From Candidatus Vicinibacter proximus (GTDB lineage: Bacteria; Bacteroidota; Bacteroidia; Chitinophagales; Saprospiraceae): DNA of 64,000 nucleotides. Location: assembly GCA_016713905.1 (NCBI GenBank), contig JADJOE010000003.1:558001-622000 (forward strand). Direction: 5' to 3'. Shown piece after piece: positions 44,244 through 53,836 of this stretch (positions are counted from its first letter, which is position 1; every line of letters starts with the position of its first letter). A model generated the notes under the pieces. The model saw only the letters and a list, made by a program, of their open reading frames with translations. It did not search any database and had not been told where the DNA came from. A program made the translations under genes and the position numbers.

Positions 44244-47174
44244 ATGACAGGTTACCGGTATTTTGTTTTATTCTTTTTTTTGTGTTTTACTTTCTTGTAT
44301 TCCTGGCAATTACCTGCTCAGTTGCTTACCCACAGACAAGGGGAACTAATTGTAAAACTCAGCACTAATGCTGATCCCAAGCTTTTCCTTAAAAACAGAT
44401 TAAAGTCAAGATCCAATTCCGGTGAAATCAGGCTAAAGAAAGTCTTGTCTGAAGATTGGAACATCATTTTACTGGAATTCGATTACGCCGCCTACAGTGC
44501 GGACTATTTCATTTCCGAGTTATCCAAGGATCCTCAAGTTCTGGCCATACAAAAGAACAAAATATTATATCCAAGAAAATCCCCCAACGATACCTACTTT
44601 TTCAGGCAGTGGCATCATTTGAATACCGGTTCTGAAGGTGGGCTTCCAGGCGTTGATTTTGATTCGGACCTGGCCTGGGATCTGAACACCGGAGGCATGA
44701 CAGAGCTTGGGGATACCATCGTCCTTTGTGTAATAGACGATGGTTTGGACATTGCGCACTATGATATTAAGGGAAATCTATGGAGAAACTATGGTGAGAT
44801 ACCGGATAATAAATTGGATGACGACCAGAACGGTTATGTGGATGATTATTATGGCTGGAATAGTTACAAAGATGGTGGAATTTTTGATCCAGGATTTCAT
44901 GGTACACCGGTTTGTGGCATTGCAGCAGCAACAGGGAATAACAATTTGGGTGTTTGTGGTATCAATTGGAAGGTAAAGTTAATGTTTGTTGCCGGAGGAG
45001 GAGATGAGGCCAATGCCATATTATCCTATTCCTATCCATGGAAAGCAAGAAAAACATACAACCAGAGCAATGGAAAGCAAGGAGCTTTTGTAGTGGCTAC
45101 CAATACTTCCTGGGGGTCTGATTATGGAAAGCCTGAGGAGGCTCCGATATGGTGTGCGGTTTATGATTCCCTAGGTACGGTTGGTATTTTGAATGCAGCA
45201 TCCACGACCAATTTGGATTTGAACGTAGATGAGGATGGAGATCTGCCCACAACCTGTGAAAGTGATTACCTCATTACAGTCACCAGTATGGATTGGTTTG
45301 ATCAAAAAGATCCAACTGCTGGTTACGGTGTAAAATCTATTGATATCGGCGCATATGGTGAAAATGTTTATACCATCAGTCCATCCAATGGCTTGAGAAG
45401 TTTTTCAGGAACAAGTGCTGCCGCGCCACAGGTATCCGGAGCAATTGCTTTGTTATACAGTATTCCATGTAACAATCTTGCACAGCTCGCCCATTCGGAT
45501 CCTGGCGCAGCCGCCTTGTCTGTTAAATCACTTTTAATATCCAACAGCAAAAAGAACAGTTCCCTCCAGGGCATTACGGTAAGTGGGGGAGTCATGAATA
45601 TAGGTTCTGCCGCCAATGGCATCCAACCATTTGAATTGCATAGTGAAATCAACAGCATTGAATTCAGAAGAACCGTTCCTCTTGGTTTGTTGCCTGTAAG
45701 CGTGGAGTTGAGGAAAAAAGGGGCAACGAACTGGTCGCTACAGCAAGCTTTTTCGGACAGTACTCTTGTGTTTAATAACCTCGATTTTTGTACAGAATAT
45801 GAATTTAGAATCAAAGGAGGTTGCATTCGTTTCAAGGAGGTTTATTCACCTGTTCAATCTATTTGGACAGAAGGTTGCTGTCAATCTCCGGATCGCCTTT
45901 CGGTCAGAACGGCTGGAAATGATTTTGTAACCGTCAATCTTCGTCATTCGGTTAACCATAAAAGGATTGCATATGTGATTAGAAAGCGATTTGATGTAAA
46001 GGTGGATACCATATTCATGGAGCATAATATTGGTGATGAAATCAACATAAACGGTTTGCTGCCTTGTCAACAATATGAATGCAACTTTTATAGTTTTTGT
46101 GATCCGGAATGGTCAGTAATAAGTGAGACATTGATCATCCAAACTGAAGGTTGTGGCCAATGTACAGACATCTCTTATTGTAAGCGCAACAGACCACAAT
46201 CTAATTTTGAATGGATAGAATCTATTGCCGTAGATAATATTTTATTTAACACGGGAAATAATCTTGGATATGGCAATTATACCGGATCTCCTAATCAGTG
46301 GGTGCTGGACAAATGGCAGTCACATATTTTAAAACTCGTTCCCGGGTTTGCAGATGACAGCAGCACGATGCATATGGTAGCCTGGTTGGATTACAATCAG
46401 AATGGCATATTTGAAGCCATAGAAAATATCATTCCTACAGATTATAAAAGCAACGGTGAAGCATTATTTAATTTTAATATTCCGCCAGAAGCAAAGGACG
46501 GTTACACCAGGTTTCGGGTAATGCTTAAGTATGCTGAAAACAATATTGAAGCTCCGGGACCTTGTAGTCAGGGCTTGGAGTTTGGAGAATATGAAGATTA
46601 TTGTATACTCATAACTAATGGTTCATGCGGTTCGCTTTTTGATGTGCAATTTGCAGGCAGCACCAAAAACACAGCTGTCATTGATTACAAAAAAATCAAT
46701 GACAATGATCTCGTCTATTATCAATACCGAAAATTATATGAGCCCGATTGGACAAAATCAAATACAAGGGCCTCCATGGTATTTTTGACCGGACTGGATT
46801 CCTGCAGTGACTATGAAATCAGGCTGGGCGTATTGTGTAACCTAAATTTTACTCCACAAATTTCCTTAAAATTTAAAACTTCAGGGTCTTCCTGCCTTAC
46901 CGGTAATGAGAATCCTGCAGATCCTTCCAAATTGCCCATGATTTATCCGAATCCCTTTCAAAATTATTTTGTGGTTGAATTGGGTCCTGAGGATTTAAAT
47001 CCTGAATTTGAGGTGTTCCACCTCATCGGAACAAAAATTCCTGTGCAAGCAACCCCATTGGGTGAACATAAATGGCGAATGGATATGGAGCCGATTCATG
47101 GGGTTTGTTTATTGAAAATTAGTCTGCCTGGAAAAGTTCCAATCCTTCGAAAGATGTTAAATACGAAGAAATAA
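44244..47174 (+). CDS. Secreted S8 subtilisin-like protease with GEVED and T9SS sorting domains
   Basis: A 976-residue secreted protease. Signal peptide at about 1-27 (MTGYRYFVLFFFLCF ... PAQ). A short inhibitor-like prodomain (about 30-110) precedes the subtilase domain with an intact triad: CVIDDGLDIAHYD (Asp at 165-166), HGTPVCGIAAATGNN (His219) and FSGTSAAAPQVSGAIALL (Ser391). Fibronectin-like beta modules follow, then a GEVED domain (about 700-795: AWLDYNQNGIFEAIENI ... FGEYEDYCIL), another beta module and a C-terminal T9SS sorting domain (YPNPFQNYFVVEL ... KMLN). It should be exported by the T9SS and act outside the cell. The frame extends to a TTG at 44226; the ATG at 44244 gives the cleaner signal peptide. 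Confidence 0.92.
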   Translation: MTGYRYFVLFFFLCFTFLYSWQLPAQLLTHRQGELIVKLSTNADPKLFLKNRLKSRSNSGEIRLKKVLSEDWNIILLEFDYAAYSADYFISELSKDPQVLAIQKNKILYPRKSPNDTYFFRQWHHLNTGSEGGLPGVDFDSDLAWDLNTGGMTELGDTIVLCVIDDGLDIAHYDIKGNLWRNYGEIPDNKLDDDQNGYVDDYYGWNSYKDGGIFDPGFHGTPVCGIAAATGNNNLGVCGINWKVKLMFVAGGGDEANAILSYSYPWKARKTYNQSNGKQGAFVVATNTSWGSDYGKPEEAPIWCAVYDSLGTVGILNAASTTNLDLNVDEDGDLPTTCESDYLITVTSMDWFDQKDPTAGYGVKSIDIGAYGENVYTISPSNGLRSFSGTSAAAPQVSGAIALLYSIPCNNLAQLAHSDPGAAALSVKSLLISNSKKNSSLQGITVSGGVMNIGSAANGIQPFELHSEINSIEFRRTVPLGLLPVSVELRKKGATNWSLQQAFSDSTLVFNNLDFCTEYEFRIKGGCIRFKEVYSPVQSIWTEGCCQSPDRLSVRTAGNDFVTVNLRHSVNHKRIAYVIRKRFDVKVDTIFMEHNIGDEININGLLPCQQYECNFYSFCDPEWSVISETLIIQTEGCGQCTDISYCKRNRPQSNFEWIESIAVDNILFNTGNNLGYGNYTGSPNQWVLDKWQSHILKLVPGFADDSSTMHMVAWLDYNQNGIFEAIENIIPTDYKSNGEALFNFNIPPEAKDGYTRFRVMLKYAENNIEAPGPCSQGLEFGEYEDYCILITNGSCGSLFDVQFAGSTKNTAVIDYKKINDNDLVYYQYRKLYEPDWTKSNTRASMVFLTGLDSCSDYEIRLGVLCNLNFTPQISLKFKTSGSSCLTGNENPADPSKLPMIYPNPFQNYFVVELGPEDLNPEFEVFHLIGTKIPVQATPLGEHKWRMDMEPIHGVCLLKISLPGKVPILRKMLNTKK

Positions 47175-47233
47175 TTTTTTTTTGTATGAAAATTATTTGG
47201 GTCCATGGCTGCAAGATTTTTTTTAATTCAGAT

Positions 47234-48517
47234 TTATTCATGATCTCTTACATTCAAAATCGCACTTTCTAAAAGGGAATCTGTTTTTATTTGTGGCAGG
47301 GCTTGATGGTCAATTGTATTGCTTGTCAGATCAGGTTGACCTGCATCCGTCCAAGCACTCATCCATACAGAGCCAATGGATAAAATGCAGGATCTAAATC
47401 GTCTTTCAACCTGTCTGTCCAAGGTAGTGTGATAGCTTGCTGCATAATCTTTGCACGGAAGTTTGGTCACTGCGCCCAATCTCATTTCAAAACAATATTG
47501 TTGGTCCGACGGAGTGGTTTGACTCAGGCTCTTTTCGAACCTTAGCACACTGTCTACACACTGATGACTGTCCTCAATGATTTTCCAGAAATAGGACCTT
47601 ATATCCCGGATGTATACAGCGTGTCCCACCACAAAATCGAAATCCTGTTCTGCAAAAAGTTCGGGAATCCTACTTTCCCAGAATGCATGTATGCCTGTTT
47701 GATTACTGAGTTGGCCATTGTAATTTTTTGTAGTGTGGAGTGGGACATGGGCATCTCCAATATAATGTCCAATGTCTGATGAAAGTTTTAAAATTTTCTC
47801 TACATCTTTTTCTTGAAAAGCTTTGACCAGACGCTTGTAAATCTGGGGTAAAAAATAGGGTAAAATGCCATGAGGACTGAAATGGTCTATAATATGCATT
47901 TTGTAATTCCCAAGATTTGCAGTTGGAAAAAGTTTTGCAACCAGATCAGTTTCAATGATCCAATTTTCATCTTCGTGATTCATCCATGCATATTCTAACA
48001 ACCATTCTTTCAATAGGGGTAGTTCAATCCCATCCCGATATTCCAAAAAATTATTCTTAAAGGAGTGGGTAAATTTTAATTCTTTATAATTGATATCCGG
48101 GCATTCTATTTTTTCAAAAACCAAAACACTGTCCAGATTTTTAAAAAGTTTTATCTCAGAGGATTGAAGAATGCAGTCCAAAAGATCATCCGGCAAATTA
48201 AGATGAATTTCTTTTTTCCACTGGTCTAGATCTATGTAATGACGAATGGCTTCACCTTTGATGGCATACCTTCTTTTGTCCGGATCAACTGCATGGTGGC
48301 TGATGTATTCTAAGTTGGTTTTATAGAATTCTATCATTGCGGCAGGCAAAGTAAAAACCGCAAGCTTATTGAGCAGTTTATGGGCATAAAATCCCCAGGT
48401 AGTATTGGAATCTAAATTAGTGTGAACCTTGTTGTTAAATCCAAAACAAGGGATCAGTGCGATGGATATTACTAGATAAATTCTATGCAGTCCAAGCTGC
48501 AAACAGGGATGTTTCAT
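47234..48517 (-). CDS. Zinc-dependent phospholipase C/S1-P1 nuclease-like exported protein
   Basis: A 427-residue exported protein of the helical zinc phospholipase C / S1-P1 nuclease superfamily. Signal peptide at about 1-27. The mature N-terminus begins near TWGFYAHKLLNKLAVFTLP, where Trp and His supply the first zinc ligands of the fold. Further histidines are in YISHHAVDPDKRRYAIKGEAIRHYIDLD, MHIIDHFSPHGILPYFL and IGHYIGDAHVPLHTTKNYNG, the last being the strongest signature (HxxxDxHxPLH). The substrate, lipid or nucleic acid, cannot be told. Convergent with the subtilase gene and separate from the gld operon downstream. Confidence 0.82.
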   Translation of the reverse strand: MKHPCLQLGLHRIYLVISIALIPCFGFNNKVHTNLDSNTTWGFYAHKLLNKLAVFTLPAAMIEFYKTNLEYISHHAVDPDKRRYAIKGEAIRHYIDLDQWKKEIHLNLPDDLLDCILQSSEIKLFKNLDSVLVFEKIECPDINYKELKFTHSFKNNFLEYRDGIELPLLKEWLLEYAWMNHEDENWIIETDLVAKLFPTANLGNYKMHIIDHFSPHGILPYFLPQIYKRLVKAFQEKDVEKILKLSSDIGHYIGDAHVPLHTTKNYNGQLSNQTGIHAFWESRIPELFAEQDFDFVVGHAVYIRDIRSYFWKIIEDSHQCVDSVLRFEKSLSQTTPSDQQYCFEMRLGAVTKLPCKDYAASYHTTLDRQVERRFRSCILSIGSVWMSAWTDAGQPDLTSNTIDHQALPQIKTDSLLESAILNVRDHE

Positions 48518-48575
48518 AAAAGGGTGTTGTGTTATAAAAAATTGGCTTCCTGTAGCCGATGTAAAGATAATAAAC

Positions 48576-49595
48576 CTATTGAATAGGGCGGAGCTCCTGG
48601 AAAGTTTTTAAAACAGCAGATGCCTGATTTATTTGCAACAGAAGAAAATCACCATCGCTCCGGTTGACAAACAAGCGAAAAAACTTTTTGCTTGCAAGAT
48701 ATTCCGGACTTAAATCAATGGGTTCTTCTTTTTCTTCATTGATCGGGTAGAAGCTCAGGATCAGAGAATCCGGCAGATTGGTTGATTTGATGGCAATTCT
48801 GCACCAGGGAATTTTAGTGCTGATCTGAGATCTTAATGGATTGGTATTTTCAAAGGCCTCTGTTTGTGCAATCAGAAGGTTTTCAAAATAAGAATCCAGT
48901 ATTTTTTGATTCATATTTTGAACAAATTCATTTGGCGTTTGGCCTTTTGCTAATTTTAAGCCATTTCCAGATTTGGTTATTAAAAATGATGAGGAAGGTT
49001 CATATGGGTAATCAACACTAACGCCACTCAGATTTTCTTTTTCCATTGGGACCAAAGAGCGGTCTCTCCAATCTTCCAACTTAATGTCGTATCGGTGTCT
49101 AATGTTGGAGTTGAGTTTATCTAAATGCATCACATATGGCTGCCTTGCATTATCCATGAGAAAATAAACTCCGGATTCATCTTCGGTTACACCCCCAACG
49201 TAGTAGGTTTTAAATGGCTTGTCCGATGTTGTATAAATTTCTACTTTGAGTCCTATGCTTGCGATATCATTCATGATTACAGGGTATGCCGCTCTTGGCG
49301 GAATAGACTTAAGTGAAACTTTTTGCAGGACGTCTAAAAGGTTTTCAATGGTATTGTTAAAGGCTAAATATTTTTTATTCACGTACCATTTGCGATTTAT
49401 TTTTTCAAGGGTGATAGGTTCTCCATTTTTTTTTGCCAGAAAAATTTTAGTCACCTGGTCTATATCTTTAACGGCAAATTCTCTGTCGGAGGTATCAATG
49501 GAAGTTTTGCTGTTTTTATAATTCAGAAAATACCAGGACAATCCACCCAGGCAAATAAAAATCAGTAACCAGATCAAGGTGTTTTTTTGTTTCAT
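48576..49595 (-). CDS. DUF4340 protein of the gld operon
   Basis: A 339-residue protein with one N-terminal membrane helix (about 7-25) and a beta-rich periplasmic part. VKDIDQVTKIFLAKKNGEPITLEKINRKWYVNKKY and the YVGGVTEDESGVYFLM stretch match DUF4340, a family often coded next to GldG/IftA-like ABC subunits. Its ATG overlaps the gldG stop by four bases, so it is the last gene of the gldA-F-G unit and probably a partner of GldG at the membrane. The function is not established. Confidence 0.82.
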   Translation of the reverse strand: MKQKNTLIWLLIFICLGGLSWYFLNYKNSKTSIDTSDREFAVKDIDQVTKIFLAKKNGEPITLEKINRKWYVNKKYLAFNNTIENLLDVLQKVSLKSIPPRAAYPVIMNDIASIGLKVEIYTTSDKPFKTYYVGGVTEDESGVYFLMDNARQPYVMHLDKLNSNIRHRYDIKLEDWRDRSLVPMEKENLSGVSVDYPYEPSSSFLITKSGNGLKLAKGQTPNEFVQNMNQKILDSYFENLLIAQTEAFENTNPLRSQISTKIPWCRIAIKSTNLPDSLILSFYPINEEKEEPIDLSPEYLASKKFFRLFVNRSDGDFLLLQINQASAVLKTFQELRPIQ

Positions 49596-51301
49596 GCGTT
49601 TAGGGGTTTGATGTATTTTTTTCCACGTATAAATTGGTTTATGAGACCAAAAATGATCAGTAAAATTATAGGTAAGCCAATATTAAAGAATTGCCATTTG
49701 TTTTTTTCTTTCTCAGCCTTTACCTTATCCAACATTCTTAATTTAATTTCCTTTGCTCTAGCGCTGAGCACATTATCCGGTGCAATCATGTATTCTATGC
49801 TGTTGAGTATAAAATCCTTGTTGCCATTAAAACTGGTTTTTTCCCATTTATTGTAACCCAGCGGTGCAAATTTTCCGGTTTCTTTATCGTATAAATTACG
49901 AATGAGATCCCCATCTGCTACCAACAAAATGGATGTATTACTTGATCTTGCCTTGTATTCCATGCCCAGGCCGGCGAGTTGAGCTTTGAGTTCCTCACTT
50001 ACTCTGTTTTCAAATAAGGAAGAAAATTCACCTTCCACCAAAATGCCAATTGGGAGGAATGGTTTATTGAATTTATCCGGATCTGCTTTGTAGCGTAAGA
50101 TGTCAAATCCAACCTTCATTGGGGATAACTGATAGCGACTATATTGGGAAGACTGAATCAGTACTGTTTTTTTTAATGGTGTTTTAGTCTTTAGGGTATC
50201 AACAGAGGAAGGAAACTCAAGGCTGATTCTGTCAATATTGTTTACAATGGGGTGTGTAGATTTTGAAGCAACCAAAGGATGATAGTACCACGGAAATAAT
50301 TCTATCTGGGGCTTACCACCTTGGTTACCTATGACTTGAGGGATTCTGCTGCATTCGAGATCCAAAACCAAATTTGGTTCAATGCGAAGTCCATATTCAA
50401 AAAATAAATCAGAAAGGTTGATATCGAGCGGTTCAGGGATGAATTCTGTTCTGGTACTTAAAGTGTCTAAAGACATACACATACCATCCACCATATAGAT
50501 TATCTTGCCACCATTCATCACATACTGATCCAAGGCAAACTTATTCTTTTCTGAAAATGGTTTGGTTGGACGAGCAATAATGAGCAGATCAATTTCTTTC
50601 TTTAAATTGTAATTGCTGTCTAGATTAATGTAGCCAACATTATAGAAAGAACTGAGCTGGAGAACCAATGCTTTGGTTTGTTCTTTTTCTAATTCACCAT
50701 GCCCAATGGAAATAAGAATATTTTTCTTTTCCTGTTGTTGCAATTTTTGCAGGGCATTGGCAAATTTGTATTCCAGTAAACTGATGGAATTGCTTAGATT
50801 AGTTTCCTGATCTTGATCTGCAGAATGTTCTAATAAGTTGATGGCAATTTTCTTTTCACCAAAAGAAAAAATAGCATAAGGATAAATTAATTGTTCTTTG
50901 TTTTCTGAACCTGTCCGTACCATTAAATTGGTAGGAACTAATCCGTCTTTTTTAAGTTCCTCTCTTCTTGCATTGATTTCCTGAATTGTTCCATCATTGG
51001 GATCTTCAAACTGATATTCAATGTAACCTGATTCCGCTCCAAACTGATCCAGTAATTCTTTGGTGCTTTGTTGAAGTCTTTTGAAACCCGCTGGAAAATC
51101 TCCTTCCAGCAAAACTCTGACCAATACCACATCCGGCACACTTCGGAGGATGTTTTTAGTGGAAGAAGTAAGTGTAAATCTCTTTTCTTCAGTTAGGTCC
51201 ACCGATGTAAAAAAAAAGGATCCCAGCACATTGATAAAAATCAGTATGCCTACAAGCATGATCACTTTTAAAGAACCCTGGATGTTTTGTATAATACGCA
51301 C
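49592..51301 (-). CDS. gldG: Gliding-motility ABC component GldG
   Basis: A 569-residue subunit of the GldAFG ABC transporter. There is a membrane helix near the N-terminus (about 13-32, KVIMLVGILIFINVLGSFFF) and another near the C-terminus (about 540-558). Between them, a large extracytoplasmic domain includes LTSSTKNILRSVPDVVLVRVLLEGDFPAGFKRLQQSTKELLDQF, the conserved GldG start, and NKDFILNSIEYMIAPDN close to the end. GldG is the auxiliary subunit linked to gliding in Flavobacterium. The family is also found in non-gliding relatives, so motility is not proven. It lies two bases behind gldF and overlaps the DUF4340 gene. Confidence 0.9.
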   Translation of the reverse strand: MRIIQNIQGSLKVIMLVGILIFINVLGSFFFTSVDLTEEKRFTLTSSTKNILRSVPDVVLVRVLLEGDFPAGFKRLQQSTKELLDQFGAESGYIEYQFEDPNDGTIQEINARREELKKDGLVPTNLMVRTGSENKEQLIYPYAIFSFGEKKIAINLLEHSADQDQETNLSNSISLLEYKFANALQKLQQQEKKNILISIGHGELEKEQTKALVLQLSSFYNVGYINLDSNYNLKKEIDLLIIARPTKPFSEKNKFALDQYVMNGGKIIYMVDGMCMSLDTLSTRTEFIPEPLDINLSDLFFEYGLRIEPNLVLDLECSRIPQVIGNQGGKPQIELFPWYYHPLVASKSTHPIVNNIDRISLEFPSSVDTLKTKTPLKKTVLIQSSQYSRYQLSPMKVGFDILRYKADPDKFNKPFLPIGILVEGEFSSLFENRVSEELKAQLAGLGMEYKARSSNTSILLVADGDLIRNLYDKETGKFAPLGYNKWEKTSFNGNKDFILNSIEYMIAPDNVLSARAKEIKLRMLDKVKAEKEKNKWQFFNIGLPIILLIIFGLINQFIRGKKYIKPLNA

Positions 51302-51303
51302 GT

Positions 51304-52035
51304 TTAGAAAAATCTATTTTTTAACCAACTTATGTTAAGCCAAATGAATAATCCAATTAAACTTAAAAAATAAATAATGTCTCTACTATCAAGGCTTCCC
51401 CGGCTGATGGAATTGTAATGATAATCCATTCCGATTCTCTGGATGACATCGTCAGTTTTTCCAAAAAATATAGGGAGTTTACTGAAAAAGTAAAAGCCAT
51501 AGTAAAAAATAAAAATCAAGCAAATAGCCAGGAGAAAAGCTATGATCTGGTTTTTGGATACAGCCGAAATAAATAAGCCGATGGCAGTACAGGAGGCTGC
51601 TAAAAAGAGCAGGCCTATGTAGGATCCTATTACAGCACCTGTATCCATATTTCCAACGGGAGATCCAAGTTGATATACCGAATAGAAATAGAACAGGGTG
51701 GGAAGTAATGCAATCGCAACAAGGCCAAGACATGCAAAAAATTTGCCTAAAACAATCTGAGTTTCGGTGATGGGTTTAGTAATCAAAATTTCTAAGGTCC
51801 CATTTTGAATTTCTTCTGAAAATGATCTCATCGTTATGGCTGGAATCATAAACATGAAAATTATAGGTGCCATAATAAACAATTGGTCCAGGGAAGCATA
51901 ATTAAAATATAGGATGCTGTAATCAGGGAATACCCACATCATTAACCCCATGATCAAAATAAATATGCCAATTACAACATAGCCAATGAGCAGACTAAAA
52001 AAGCCGGAAATTTCTTTTCTAAAAATCGTCCACAT
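51304..52035 (-). CDS. gldF: Gliding-motility ABC permease GldF
   Basis: A 243-residue ABC-2 type permease with six predicted membrane helices. It starts MWTIFRKEISGFFSLLIGY, and FMFMIPAITMRSFSEEIQNGTLEILITKPITETQIVLGKF is the strongly conserved ABC-2 loop. This is the membrane channel partner of GldA. It sits between gldA (3-base gap) and gldG (2-base gap). The exported substrate is unknown. Confidence 0.92.
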   Translation of the reverse strand: MWTIFRKEISGFFSLLIGYVVIGIFILIMGLMMWVFPDYSILYFNYASLDQLFIMAPIIFMFMIPAITMRSFSEEIQNGTLEILITKPITETQIVLGKFFACLGLVAIALLPTLFYFYSVYQLGSPVGNMDTGAVIGSYIGLLFLAASCTAIGLFISAVSKNQIIAFLLAICLIFIFYYGFYFFSKLPIFFGKTDDVIQRIGMDYHYNSISRGSLDSRDIIYFLSLIGLFIWLNISWLKNRFF

Positions 52036-52038
52036 GTT

Positions 52039-52959
52039 CTATTCCTTTGTCGTTGATTTAGTCAGCAAACTGAACACTTCTTCTACACTGTTTTTGTCCT
52101 TATTCATTTCGTAGATGATCCAATTATTTTGTACGCTAAAATTAAACAATAATCCACGCAAATCCTCACTGGAGCTTGAATACAGGGTGTATCGCGCTTT
52201 TCCATTGGTTTTAACCGACTGCACACCGGGTATGTTTTTTAGTAAATCAACCGGAACTTCTTTATTGAATTCCACATGGACGATTTGTCTTCCGGTAAGT
52301 TTCTCCTGCAACATATCGATAGGGTCATCTGCGACAATGTTACCGTTGTTAATAATGATGACGCGATCGCAAAGTGCTTTAACCTCCTGCATGATGTGGG
52401 TGGAAAATATCAGGGTTTTTTCTTTGCCGAAATTTCTGATTAAATCTCTTATATCCTGTATCTGATTTGGATCCAGGCCACTGGTTGGTTCGTCTAATAT
52501 CAGAACTTCAGGATCATGCAACAAGGCCTGACTTAGTCCTACTCTTTGGCGGTATCCTTTGGAAAGAGAGCCTATTAATTTATTTTGCTCTTTCGTGAGA
52601 CCGGTCATTTCAATGAGTTCCTCTACCCGTTTGGATGGATTTTGGATGTGGCTGATTTTTGCAAAAGTGAGCAGATACTCTCTAATGTACATGTCTTTGT
52701 ACAAGGGATTGTGTTCCGGCAGATATCCAATTTTTCTTTTGGCTTCAATTGGGGATTCGGTCAAATCGAATCCACAAACTGAAGCCTTTCCAGAGCTAGG
52801 GTAGAGAAATCCTGTGAGGATTTTCATGGTGGTGGTTTTACCTGCTCCGTTTGGACCTAGAAATCCAAGTATCTGGCCTTTTTCTGCGGTAAAACTGATA
52901 CCATTCAAAGCCCTTTGGCTACCATAAATTTTAACTAGATCTTCGACTTGAATGGACAT
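52039..52959 (-). CDS. gldA: Gliding-motility ABC ATPase GldA
   Basis: The 306-residue ATPase of the GldAFG transporter. Walker A is GPNGAGKTTT (about 35-44), the ABC signature appears as LSKGYRQRVGLSQAL, Walker B is EVLILDEPTSGLD, and the switch histidine is in IFSTHIMQEV. The C-terminal 80 residues are the substrate-specific extension of the GldA family. It is the first gene of gldA-gldF-gldG-DUF4340, and a TAnnTTTG box lies 23-30 bases ahead of its ATG, just past the end of truB. Confidence 0.93.
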   Translation of the reverse strand: MSIQVEDLVKIYGSQRALNGISFTAEKGQILGFLGPNGAGKTTTMKILTGFLYPSSGKASVCGFDLTESPIEAKRKIGYLPEHNPLYKDMYIREYLLTFAKISHIQNPSKRVEELIEMTGLTKEQNKLIGSLSKGYRQRVGLSQALLHDPEVLILDEPTSGLDPNQIQDIRDLIRNFGKEKTLIFSTHIMQEVKALCDRVIIINNGNIVADDPIDMLQEKLTGRQIVHVEFNKEVPVDLLKNIPGVQSVKTNGKARYTLYSSSSEDLRGLLFNFSVQNNWIIYEMNKDKNSVEEVFSLLTKSTTKE

Positions 52960-52981
52960 AGGTACGAGTTCGTTTTCCTGA

Positions 52982-52989
52982 CAAAGTTA
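52982..52989 (-). promoter_or_regulatory. Promoter -7 box of the gld operon
   Basis: TAACTTTG on the minus strand predicts a start near 52978 and a 19-nt leader. The gld genes can therefore be transcribed separately from truB. Confidence 0.5.
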
Positions 52990-52996
52990 GAACGAA

Positions 52997-53836
52997 TCAG
53001 GGCTCCAAAGGTGGATTAAAGGGATTAAGAATTTTGATCAGTTCATCCAATTCCCAGGCGTCCTCCAAAGCGTATTCACCAATTTTTTGCCTGGTTAAAG
53101 CAGAAAGGTAAGCGGCATTTCCCAGTCTGCGCCCAAATTCGTGGGCTATTGAGCGAATGTAGGTTCCTTTTGTGCAATGAATGCTGAAGCCGATCCGTGG
53201 AAAATGTTCAGTGTTTATGGTCATTTCAGAGATATAAATGGGTTTAGCAGCCAAAACTACCTCTTCTCCGTTCCTGGCCAGTGTATATGCTCTTTTGCCT
53301 CCTATCTTAACGGCAGAATGGGCTGGGGGCACTAATTCCTGATAGCCAAGAAATGATTTTCTACAATTTTCCAATGCATCCAGGCTTATGCCTGTTGGAT
53401 CGGCAAATTCGATTACTTCTGTTTCTAGATCATAACTTGGCGTTGAAGCACCCAATGTGAAATGTCCGGTATAATGTTTCTCACGGGCTTGATAATCATC
53501 TATTTTTTTTGTCATTCTGCCGGTACACAATATCAACAACCCGGATGCTAAAGGGTCGAGCGTGCCGGCGTGCCCAATTTTTATTTTTTGTTTTGATGAT
53601 CGCCAAATGGCTCTTTTAATGCGGTCCACAACAAAAAATGAGGTCATCCGCAATGGCTTGTTTACAAGAAAAACAGCTCCTGTAGATAAATCAATTTCTT
53701 GAATATTTTTGGGTGTTGCGATCAGTGTTAACGATTTAAAAGCAAATAAATGATTAATCCTGCACCCAGGACGATACAATACCAGGCAAAATAATTCATT
53801 TTGGTATTTCTTACCAATGTCAACATCCATCCACAT
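52997..53836 (-). CDS. truB: tRNA pseudouridine-55 synthase TruB
   Basis: TruB isomerises uridine 55 in the T-loop of tRNAs. The catalytic region KIKIGHAGTLDPLASGLLILCTGRMTKKI contains the essential Asp of GTLDPLA. VPPAHSAVKIGGKRAYTLAR and CTKGTYIRSIAHEFG are further family motifs. The frame is open to an ATG at 53836, giving 279 residues, but this start lies 109 bases inside uppP and adds about 44 residues unlike TruB. The family would begin near STGAVFLVNKP, just after uppP ends. In that stretch the frame has no ATG, GTG or TTG; an ATT at 53702-53704 or a CTG near 53725 are candidates. The true start is therefore uncertain. Confidence 0.9.
   Translation of the reverse strand: MWMDVDIGKKYQNELFCLVLYRPGCRINHLFAFKSLTLIATPKNIQEIDLSTGAVFLVNKPLRMTSFFVVDRIKRAIWRSSKQKIKIGHAGTLDPLASGLLILCTGRMTKKIDDYQAREKHYTGHFTLGASTPSYDLETEVIEFADPTGISLDALENCRKSFLGYQELVPPAHSAVKIGGKRAYTLARNGEEVVLAAKPIYISEMTINTEHFPRIGFSIHCTKGTYIRSIAHEFGRRLGNAAYLSALTRQKIGEYALEDAWELDELIKILNPFNPPLEP

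Noticed and set aside
47169..47198. Perfect AT-only inverted repeat behind the subtilase gene
   Set aside because: The stem consists only of A and T pairs and lacks a proper U-tract; too weak to call a terminator.
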